NCBI GenBank assembly: GCA_937892155.1
Contig: CALAUG010000022.1
Location: 17,782 to 81,781 of the forward strand
Direction: 5' to 3'
Source: an uncultured Bacteroidales bacterium
GTDB lineage: Bacteria > Bacteroidota > Bacteroidia > Bacteroidales > UBA1715
Length of the DNA stretch: 64,000 nt
The translations under genes were made by a program, and so were the position numbers. Under the pieces are notes generated by a model. It ran no database searches, was not told the origin of the DNA, and saw only the letters and a list, made by a program, of their open reading frames with translations. Of the stretch, positions 57,448 through 64,000 are shown piece after piece (positions within the stretch are counted from its first letter, which is position 1; every line of letters begins with the position of its first letter).

Positions 57448-58683
57448 ATGTTTTCGCAGGATAGATATTCACGGTTGTCGGTTCGTTCGGTACGTGCATT
57501 ATATTTATTTTTGTATATAGGCTTGGCAGCTTGGTCAACGCAATTCTACGCTTTCTTGGAACGGGATCGATCGTTGACAGGAGTGGAAATCGGCGCTTTG
57601 GCAGCGGTTCAGCAAATCAATAATATGTTGATATTACCAATATGGGGAATGATTTCTGACCGTTATGGCAAACGAAAAATCTTTTTGATTTTGTTGGCGT
57701 GTGCCGTTGTATGTATAGAAGGATTTTTGTTGAACGGCAATTTCTGGTTTTATTTGGGATTTATATTGTTGTTTACGGCAATAAATAATCCGCTTGCTGC
57801 ATTGGCTGACGCGTTTGCTTTGGAAAAATCAAAGCAGTCAATAGTGAGTGCTGGTTATGGTAGTATGCGTCTGTGGGCATCGTTGGGCTGGGCTTTATCG
57901 TCGTTTGGAACGGGAATGCTTGTGAAACACGGCGGCTTTTCGTTCGGTATCATTTTCCCAATAACTTCGGTGTCGTACGTGGTTACGTGGATTATTGCTT
58001 ACACTTCCCTCAATCAAAAACATGAAAAAACAACGTCTAAACCTCCGTCATTTCAAACGCTCCACGGATTGTTGCTACAAAATAAGCGAGTGGTCCTTTT
58101 CTTTTTGTTCTGCATGTTGTATTATATTCTGAACGCGCCATTGCTGAATATGATAAGTATTTATTATACAGAGATTTGTGCGGAATATTATACATCATTG
58201 TCATTGGACGATTTGAATGCTAAAATGGGATTTGTGGTTGGTATTGCCTGTGGTGTGCAGTCGTTGTGCGAATTGCCGTTTATGTTTTATGCGGACAAAT
58301 TGATACGCCGTTTTGGAACAAAAAAAATAATCGTTTTTACAATGCTGGTTGCTGCTGCCAGAATGTTGTTGTACGGAATTTCAAATAATCCGTGGTTTTC
58401 AATTTGCGTAGGGTGTCTGCATGGCATTACTCTTGGACTGTTTTGGGTTGCAGCAGTTAGCTACGTTCATAGTCAGGTTCCAGTAGAGCAGAATTCAACA
58501 GGACAGATGCTGTTTAACACGTTTTTGGCCATAGGAACGTGTCTTGGTAATTTGCTGACAGGCTTCATGAAAGATTATGTGACAATCCGTACAGGTATGA
58601 TGATGAATGCCTGCGTGATAATTATTCTGGTCATTTCTGCTATGTTCGTTTCACGTGTCATAACGAAATCAATGTGTAAATAA
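57448..58683 (+). CDS. MFS transporter (MFS_1-like)
   Basis: A 411-residue 12-helix transporter. GVEIGALAAVQQINNMLILPIWGMISDRYGKRK contains the loop 2-3 signature of the major facilitator family, and the second half has a similar loop (FYADKLIRRFGTKK). It resembles the nucleoside/phenylpropionate-type MFS_1-like group. Substrate unknown. It starts 7 bases after rlmN. Confidence 0.88.
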   Translation: MFSQDRYSRLSVRSVRALYLFLYIGLAAWSTQFYAFLERDRSLTGVEIGALAAVQQINNMLILPIWGMISDRYGKRKIFLILLACAVVCIEGFLLNGNFWFYLGFILLFTAINNPLAALADAFALEKSKQSIVSAGYGSMRLWASLGWALSSFGTGMLVKHGGFSFGIIFPITSVSYVVTWIIAYTSLNQKHEKTTSKPPSFQTLHGLLLQNKRVVLFFLFCMLYYILNAPLLNMISIYYTEICAEYYTSLSLDDLNAKMGFVVGIACGVQSLCELPFMFYADKLIRRFGTKKIIVFTMLVAAARMLLYGISNNPWFSICVGCLHGITLGLFWVAAVSYVHSQVPVEQNSTGQMLFNTFLAIGTCLGNLLTGFMKDYVTIRTGMMMNACVIIILVISAMFVSRVITKSMCK

Positions 58684-58758
58684 GTGGTTGAAAAGTTTTT
58701 GTCGCTGTACAAGAGCCGACATCCTTTTTTAATACTTTTACATTAAATGATTTGAGAA

Positions 58759-59580
58759 ATGTTAGCTGATTGTATTTCTTCAAAAGTCTTGGCTGACGGC
58801 GTAATGAAGCCTGCTGAAAATGTTTCGATTCCTCAGGGAGCTGTGGTTATGTACGATGTGCTTCGTGTTATGGATGCTGTGCCATTGTTTGTTGAAGACC
58901 ATTCGGCACGTTTTTTTACATCGTTTGATTTATCCCAGCGTCCACGTCCGTTCGAGGAACATTGTTTTGCCGATGCACTGAATGAATTTATCCGTTTATA
59001 TGGCTTGCAAAACGGAAATATCCGTTGTGTGTACAGCATTTCACAAACAAATGATACTCAGTTTCTTGTGTACGAAATAAAACATTCGTATCCAACATCG
59101 GAAATGTATGAAACTGGTGTTTCGTGTGGTACATTTGCTGGTGTACGCGAGAATCCGAATGTGAAACAGGAGGCTGCGGTAAAAACAAATGCGTACAAAA
59201 AAATTGCCGAAACTGGCGTGTACGAAGTGTTGCTCGTTGATGAACAAAATAATGTTACTGAGGGTAGTAAATCAAACACATTTTTTGTAAGAAATGGCGC
59301 TATTGTTACGGCATTGGCATCGGATGTGCTGTGCGGTATTACGCGTTTGCAAATTTTGGACTTAATCAGGAATTTGCAGATTCCTTTGGAAGAGCGAAAA
59401 ATTGCGCTGTCGGAGTTGAATCAGTTTGATGCTGCATTTATTTCTGGTACTTCGCCGAAGGTGTTGCCGATAAAGAATATTGAAAATATACAATACAGGG
59501 TTGATAATCAAATTGTTAAGCGTTTGTCGGACGCGTATAATACACAAATATCAGAATATATAGAATCTCATAAAAAATAA
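58759..59580 (+). CDS. PLP-dependent aminotransferase class IV
   Basis: A 273-residue fold-type IV PLP enzyme. Motifs: YDVLRVMDAVPLFVEDHSARFFTS at the start, VKTNAYKKIAE where the PLP Lys is expected, and VTEGSKSNTFFV with GITRLQILDL, the PLP-phosphate loop. The family includes branched-chain and D-amino-acid transaminases and aminodeoxychorismate lyase. The closeness (3 bases) of ddl raises the idea of D-amino-acid supply, but pabC-type lyase is equally possible. Confidence 0.85.
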   Translation: MLADCISSKVLADGVMKPAENVSIPQGAVVMYDVLRVMDAVPLFVEDHSARFFTSFDLSQRPRPFEEHCFADALNEFIRLYGLQNGNIRCVYSISQTNDTQFLVYEIKHSYPTSEMYETGVSCGTFAGVRENPNVKQEAAVKTNAYKKIAETGVYEVLLVDEQNNVTEGSKSNTFFVRNGAIVTALASDVLCGITRLQILDLIRNLQIPLEERKIALSELNQFDAAFISGTSPKVLPIKNIENIQYRVDNQIVKRLSDAYNTQISEYIESHKK

Positions 59581-59583
59581 ACA

Positions 59584-60573
59584 ATGAAAAAGAAAATTGC
59601 AGTTGTTGGCGGAAGTTTTACGTCAGAATCGGATATTTCAAAAAATAGTGCCATTCAAGTGAGTGGCATGATAGATGCAAATCAGTACGATGTCTATACC
59701 GTTTTTATCTCTCACGGAGACTGGATGGTTCAAATGTCTGATGGCGAATTTCCAATAGATAAAAGTAATTTTTCATTTCAGTATAAAGGCGAAACTATAA
59801 CATTCGACTGTGTGTATAATTCAATTCATGGCACTCCAGGCGAAGATGGACAAATGCCGGGGTATTGGGATTTGTTGGGTATTCCATATACAAGCTGTGG
59901 CGTGTTTGCTGGTTCGCTTACGTTCAATAAATATGCAACAAAAACATTTTTGAAGTCGTTTGGTGATGTTCCAACAGCCGATGCGGTATTGCTTCGTCCT
60001 TGGAACGAGATTAAAGTTGACGAGATTATTGAAAAAGTTGGTTTGCCTTGTTTTGTTAAGCCAAATAATGGTGGTTCAAGTTTCGGTGTGTCGAAAGTGA
60101 AAAAAGCAGAAGATATGATTCCTGCTATAAAAAAAGCGTTCAGTGAGGATAACGAGGTAATTATCGAACGCTTTGTGAAGGGTACCGAAGTTTCTGTTGG
60201 CGTGTATGAGATAGAAGACGGCGTTCACGTGTTGCCAATTACAGAAATTCGTACAAAAAACGAATTCTTCGACTATCAGGCAAAGTACGAAAGTGGCTAT
60301 AGCGAAGAGGTTACACCAGCGGAATTGTCCGACGAAATTACTAAGGCTTGTAAGGCACAAACAGCAAAAATTTATAAATATTTGGGCTGTTTCGGTATTT
60401 GTCGTGTTGACTTTATTATCACTGAAGATGGCGTGCTGAATTTCTTGGAAATCAATACAAACCCAGGGATGAGCAAGGCCAGCATCGTGCCAAAACAAAT
60501 GCGTGCCGAGGGCTTGAATGAAGCAAGTGTGTTCGCATCAATTATAGAACATTCGATGAAAAAAAATTCTTGA
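59584..60573 (+). CDS. ddl: D-alanine--D-alanine ligase
   Basis: A 329-residue ATP-grasp ligase that makes D-Ala-D-Ala for peptidoglycan. Typical parts: VVGGSFTSESDISKNSA, NSIHGTPGEDGQMPGYWDLLGIPYTSCG, FVKPNNGGSSFGVSKV and NFLEINTNPGMSKASIVPKQ. Length is typical (about 310-330). It follows the aminotransferase by 3 bases, so the two form an operon. Confidence 0.96.
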   Translation: MKKKIAVVGGSFTSESDISKNSAIQVSGMIDANQYDVYTVFISHGDWMVQMSDGEFPIDKSNFSFQYKGETITFDCVYNSIHGTPGEDGQMPGYWDLLGIPYTSCGVFAGSLTFNKYATKTFLKSFGDVPTADAVLLRPWNEIKVDEIIEKVGLPCFVKPNNGGSSFGVSKVKKAEDMIPAIKKAFSEDNEVIIERFVKGTEVSVGVYEIEDGVHVLPITEIRTKNEFFDYQAKYESGYSEEVTPAELSDEITKACKAQTAKIYKYLGCFGICRVDFIITEDGVLNFLEINTNPGMSKASIVPKQMRAEGLNEASVFASIIEHSMKKNS

Positions 60574-60725
60574 AGCTATGCTGCAAAATAGGGACACTAT
60601 AATCGTCAATGCAGTGAAATAGGGAAGAATCAACACGTATAATTGAATTATCACAAATGCCTAAATGAAAGTGAATAACAATTATATTAAAGCGACAAAT
60701 AAGACGTATATAAATTCCTTTTTTA

Positions 60726-60733
60726 TATATTTG
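60726..60733 (+). promoter_or_regulatory. TAnnTTTG -7 box for the outer-membrane protein gene
   Basis: TATATTTG, 27 bases before the ATG at 60761. Confidence 0.5.
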
Positions 60734-60760
60734 TGACTATAAATCATAAAACTCATTTTT

Positions 60761-61876
60761 ATGAAAAAGATTATAACTATTGGTACTCTATTTTTTGTGT
60801 TACTTGGGGTAAATGTGAACGCTCAAATGATTTCATTTTCTGGACAGGTTGGATATGCTAATCCACAAGGAAATATATTTAAAGATGAAATTACGGGCGA
60901 CAAATTGAGTTCTTTTGGACTCGGGTATGATTTTGACGTTTTATGGTGTTTCGACAGGTTCAACAATAAATTATCTGCAGGAATCACGTATGTAGGTAGT
61001 GCTTTATTTGGAAGTGAAAGTTCTGCTGGATTTGATATAGGACTGTACGGACTGTCACTGTACGGTGTTAAAGGTCATTATCGACTTCTTAATCCTGAAA
61101 AAAAAGTTAGTCCATACGCAGCATTGGGATTTGGACTTAGCCAATTTTCTACACCAGATATTTATTCTGGAGATGTTTTAGTGGCTGAAGGAAAATCGGC
61201 GTTTTCACTTGGCGTACGTCCTGAAATAGGTTTCGATTTAGGCGGATTTCAATTGTCTTTCGCATATTTTGTTCCTATGAAGTATAGCGTAAAGTCTGAG
61301 ACAGGTGACTTTAAAGGTTCTGCCGGAACATTCTCAGTCTCTATTGGTTGGAGACAATATATTTCGTTCGGTAATCGTTCCTCTCGTACAAATGAATCTA
61401 ATGTTTCTGAAGCACCAACTCGCGTAGAAAAACAACCTTCGGAATCAAAAGCAAAGGCGGAAAAGACGGCCAAAGAAAAAACTGTAAAAGAAAAAGCAAC
61501 AAACGAAAAGACTACGAGCGAAAAGGCTTCAAAAAAAGCAAAACAAGAAACCGAACAAAGTGCAAAACAAGTATCTGCACCTGCAAATAATACTTCTACG
61601 CAAAGTGTTAGCATAGATGAACGTCGCCGTCGTGCAGAAGAAATAGAAAGACTTGAGGCTGAAGCAAAGGCTAAAGAACCAAAAGAAGAAATTCCTGTTA
61701 CGAAATTTCCAGACATAAAAGTTGGTCAAACTACAATGTTTCGCGACAAAGGCCAATGGGGTATAGGAAAAATCGTTGAATTGGTTATCGCAGCCAGCGG
61801 CGAAAAAGCAGTGATAGAACTTCCTGATGGTACTAAGGTTGAACGATATTTGGAAGATATACAGGTAATCAAATAA
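60761..61876 (+). CDS. Outer-membrane barrel protein with Lys/Glu-rich linker and SH3-like tail
   Basis: A 371-residue protein. Signal peptide (about 1-21), then an OmpA-like small beta-barrel (about 23-205) with glycine/aromatic-rich strands such as YAALGFGLSQF and SIGWRQYISFG. A highly charged linker rich in Lys, Glu and Thr (about 205-300) follows, then a helical RRRRAEEIERLEAEAKAKE, and a small beta domain (about 318-371: VGQTTMFRDKGQWGIGKIVEL) reading like a Tudor/SH3-type barrel. Function unknown; the tail would lie in the periplasm or outside. Confidence 0.78.
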   Translation: MKKIITIGTLFFVLLGVNVNAQMISFSGQVGYANPQGNIFKDEITGDKLSSFGLGYDFDVLWCFDRFNNKLSAGITYVGSALFGSESSAGFDIGLYGLSLYGVKGHYRLLNPEKKVSPYAALGFGLSQFSTPDIYSGDVLVAEGKSAFSLGVRPEIGFDLGGFQLSFAYFVPMKYSVKSETGDFKGSAGTFSVSIGWRQYISFGNRSSRTNESNVSEAPTRVEKQPSESKAKAEKTAKEKTVKEKATNEKTTSEKASKKAKQETEQSAKQVSAPANNTSTQSVSIDERRRRAEEIERLEAEAKAKEPKEEIPVTKFPDIKVGQTTMFRDKGQWGIGKIVELVIAASGEKAVIELPDGTKVERYLEDIQVIK

Positions 61877-61934
61877 GACGTTGTTCTTCATTTTCCCTGT
61901 GCAGACAATTAGAATGCACAAAGGGCATAGTTAA

Positions 61935-61990
61935 TAGTTGAAAATTAATTGTCAATTGTGCGTTTGCATTTTTCAATTAATTTTTAACTA
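61935..61990. repeat. Intergenic inverted repeat
   Basis: Seventeen-base arms TAGTTGAAAATTAATTG (61935-61951) and its near complement (61974-61990), one mismatch, 22-base loop. It could be a weak terminator or the remains of a small mobile element. Confidence 0.6.
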
Positions 61991-62052
61991 GTACTTGACA
62001 ACTTTGTTTTAAATCTTTTGCTTCTAATCTTTTTCTTTTTTTTGAAAAATCA

Positions 62053-62060
62053 TATTTTTG
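62053..62060 (+). promoter_or_regulatory. TAnnTTTG -7 box for comM
   Basis: TATTTTTG, 38 bases before the ATG at 62099. Confidence 0.5.
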
Positions 62061-62098
62061 TGTCTGTAAAAAGCCAAACAATATGAAGAAGCAAAAAG

Positions 62099-63634
62099 AT
62101 GTTAGTAAAAGCATTTGGTGGAGCGGTCAATGGCATTGACGCGCGCATCATTACGGTTGAAACCGATGTAGTTCCCGGTTTGAATTTTTATCTTGTCGGT
62201 TTGCCCGACAGTGCGGTAAAAGAAAGTCAGCAACGCATTGAGTCGGCGTTGCGGAGTAATGGTTATATATTGCCCGGTAAGAAAATCACCATAAATATGG
62301 CGCCTGCCGATATCCGTAAGGAAGGTACGGCTTACGACCTGACGTTGGCTATGGGTATTTTGGCAGCGTCGAAACAGATTTCGGCTGAAAAAATTGGTGA
62401 TTACATCATTATGGGTGAGTTGTCGCTTGATGGTGGTGTGCATAGAATAAATGGTGCATTGTCTATGGCGATAGAAGCCCGTAAGTTTGGCTTTAAAGGT
62501 TTTATCTTACCAAAGGAAAATGCACGGGAGGCTGCGGTCGTTGATAATCTTGACGTGTATGGTGTGGAAAACATCAAGGAAGTAATAGATTTCTTTGAAG
62601 ATGCTGCTCCGTTACAAAAAACTGAAATCAATACGCGCGAGGAGTTTTTTAAGCACGTGTCGAACTATACCTACGATTTTGCCGATGTGAAAGGTCAAGA
62701 GAATGTGAAACGTGCCTTGGAAATAGCTGCGGCTGGCGGTCATAATCTTATAATGGTCGGGCCTCCAGGAGCAGGAAAGACTATGCTTGCCAAACGTATT
62801 GTGTCAATTCTGCCTCCATTGACGTTGCACGAAGCGTTGGAAACGACAAAAATTCATTCCGTCGCAGGAAAATTGGGCGGACAGGTTTCGTTAATGACTG
62901 AACGTCCATTCCGCTCACCACACCATACAGTGAGCGACGTTGCATTGGTAGGTGGAGGAACGTATCCGCAGCCGGGAGAAATTTCGTTGGCGCACAATGG
63001 CGTGTTGTTTCTTGATGAATTGCCCGAATTCAAACGGCAGGTGCTTGAGGTGATGCGGCAACCGCTGGAAGACAGACATATCAATATTTCACGTGCAAAA
63101 TTTACCGTTGACTATCCTGCAAGTTTTATGCTCATTGCTTCAATGAATCCTTGTCCTTGCGGTTATTATAATCATCCAGAAAAAGCGTGTGTGTGCAGTC
63201 CGGGTGCTGTGCAAAAATATTTGAATAGAATATCGGGACCGCTGTTGGATAGAATAGATCTGCACATAGAAGTCGTGCCAGTCCCGTTTGAGGAATTGGC
63301 CAGAAAGGCAACGGCAGAGTCTAGTTCTGTGATTCGTGAACGAGTGGTGAAATGCCGGGAGATACAGCATAAACGCTTTGAAGGTCTGCCGATTTATTGC
63401 AATGCGCAGATGGACTCAAAAATGTTACGGAAATATTGTGTTTTGGACGAAGAATGCAAAACTATTTTGAAAACTGCGATGGAAAAGTTGGGACTTTCAG
63501 CCCGCGCATACGACAGAATCATAAAAGTATCACGTACCATAGCCGATTTGGACGGTTCAGATCAAATAAAAACCCACCATTTGGCGGAAGCCATTCAGTT
63601 TAGAAGCCTTGATAGGGAACACTGGGCAGGATAG
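62099..63634 (+). CDS. comM: YifB/ComM-type AAA ATPase
   Basis: A 511-residue Mg-chelatase-like ATPase. Opening MLVKAFGGAVNGIDARIITVETDV and PGLNFYLVGLPDSAVKES are family hallmarks. The AAA core has Walker A GPPGAGKTML (about residue 222) and Walker B VLFLDELPEF (about 303). A Cys cluster (NPCPCG and CVCSPG, about 350-372) and the C-terminal helical region follow. In Haemophilus ComM promotes branch migration during natural transformation. It is a single-gene unit here. Confidence 0.95.
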   Translation: MLVKAFGGAVNGIDARIITVETDVVPGLNFYLVGLPDSAVKESQQRIESALRSNGYILPGKKITINMAPADIRKEGTAYDLTLAMGILAASKQISAEKIGDYIIMGELSLDGGVHRINGALSMAIEARKFGFKGFILPKENAREAAVVDNLDVYGVENIKEVIDFFEDAAPLQKTEINTREEFFKHVSNYTYDFADVKGQENVKRALEIAAAGGHNLIMVGPPGAGKTMLAKRIVSILPPLTLHEALETTKIHSVAGKLGGQVSLMTERPFRSPHHTVSDVALVGGGTYPQPGEISLAHNGVLFLDELPEFKRQVLEVMRQPLEDRHINISRAKFTVDYPASFMLIASMNPCPCGYYNHPEKACVCSPGAVQKYLNRISGPLLDRIDLHIEVVPVPFEELARKATAESSSVIRERVVKCREIQHKRFEGLPIYCNAQMDSKMLRKYCVLDEECKTILKTAMEKLGLSARAYDRIIKVSRTIADLDGSDQIKTHHLAEAIQFRSLDREHWAG

Positions 63635-63793
63635 AAGAGGGTGTGATATAAGGGGGCGAAAAATTAATAGAGAATTGCTGTTTTTTTGCTATCTGTTTTA
63701 TATATGTAGAAAAAGCATATCATCGTAAAAATACATTACTGCAAGGATTGTACGCTGCTTATAGTTTAATTTTGCTAATTTTATTGGATATAG

Positions 63794-63801
63794 TATATTT
63801 G
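63794..63801 (+). promoter_or_regulatory. TAnnTTTG -7 box upstream of the last DUF1016 gene
   Basis: TATATTTG, 61 bases before the ATG at 63862; another match, TAATTTTG, lies at 63767-63774. Confidence 0.35.
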
Positions 63802-63838
63802 AATTGTTAAAAGTGGAATTAAAAATTTTAAACTTAAT

Positions 63839-63853
63839 CATAGCGTTTGCTAT
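63839..63853 (+). other. Motif CATAGCGTTTGCTAT upstream of the DUF1016 gene
   Basis: Fifteen bases containing ATAGC-GTTT-GCTAT, a 5-base-pair hairpin with a 4-base loop, 8 bases before the ATG. Matches 27947-27961 with one difference. Confidence 0.55.
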
Positions 63854-63861
63854 CGAATAAA

Positions 63862-64000
63862 ATGAAAGATAAAAACGGTATAATGCGGGATTCTATTGAT
63901 GCAGCCTTTCTTATGGAGGTAAAGAACATTGTTGAGCGAGGTCGTCAACAAGCATACGCTTCTGTAAGTCAGCTGATGATTGAAACCTATTGGAAAATAG
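63862..64000 (+). CDS. DUF1016 (YhcG-like) protein, start only, cut by window edge
   Basis: The first 46 residues after an ATG at 63862, open to the window end. The text NIVERGRQQAYASVSQLMIETYWKI matches the beginning of the DUF1016 N-terminal domain (RQQAY...YW.IG). It resembles the truncated copy at 27965-28258 in family and in the upstream motif. Whether it is complete cannot be seen. Confidence 0.75.
   Translation, partial: MKDKNGIMRDSIDAAFLMEVKNIVERGRQQAYASVSQLMIETYWKI

Noticed and set aside
60574..60760. Search for a small gene or RNA in this 187-base gap
   Set aside because: Only the promoter box of the next gene was found; no open frame with a start signal or clear hairpin.

Overview
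The window is AT-rich chromosomal DNA of a Bacteroidota bacterium, most likely order Bacteroidales. Three signs point there: large secreted proteins ending in type IX secretion (T9SS) sorting domains (GH44 giant, CotH giant, 812-residue GH5), promoters with the TAnnTTTG -7 box of this phylum instead of sigma70 boxes, and familiar Bacteroidota gene pairs such as rbfA next to a LolE-like permease. I cannot name a genus. There is no rRNA, CRISPR array or intact insertion sequence. One tRNA (Pro, GGG) is present. No gene-free stretch exceeds 300 bases.

Region 1 (1-16.3 kb, nearly all minus strand) is housekeeping: a Cache-SpoIIE phosphatase, a voltage-gated-type K+ channel, then a compact run rbfA / methyltransferase / LolE-like permease / CvpA / YbaK, a TerB-ABCG fusion transporter, a lipoprotein with a small secreted protein, a C-terminal processing protease, a putative outer-membrane barrel coupled to an alkaline-phosphatase-fold protein that has lost several metal ligands, and nadC.

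Region 2 (16.4-32 kb): a 2242-residue secreted protein joining a PL14-like lyase domain, a GH44 domain, a CBM, InlB-type repeats and FIVAR domains, followed by a BspA-like leucine-rich-repeat protein; then xylulokinase, a MATE exporter, a decayed remnant of a type I restriction locus (DUF1016 fragment joined to an HsdS fragment), and a GH2 lipoprotein.

Region 3 (32-42.6 kb): hsp15, hisH, tRNA-Pro, trxB, then a probable beta-mannan cluster on the minus strand: two GH5 enzymes, a GPH-type sugar symporter and a GH130 phosphorylase. A GIY-YIG protein abuts the symporter gene, and a RhuM-type gene lies between two 43-base direct repeats that each carry a promoter box. The inferred route is extracellular cleavage by GH5, uptake by the symporter and phosphorolysis by GH130. 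No SusC/SusD pair is in view.

Region 4 (42.8-54 kb) is a single 3690-residue secreted protein with a CotH kinase-like domain, four lamin-tail domains and about 18 BIG2 domains. Region 5 (54-64 kb, plus strand) is housekeeping again: M48 protease, DUF721 protein, a second copy of the small secreted family, rlmN, an MFS transporter, an aminotransferase and ddl, an outer-membrane barrel with an SH3-like tail, comM/yifB, and the start of another DUF1016 gene cut by the window edge. The two DUF1016 starts share a 15-base upstream motif.
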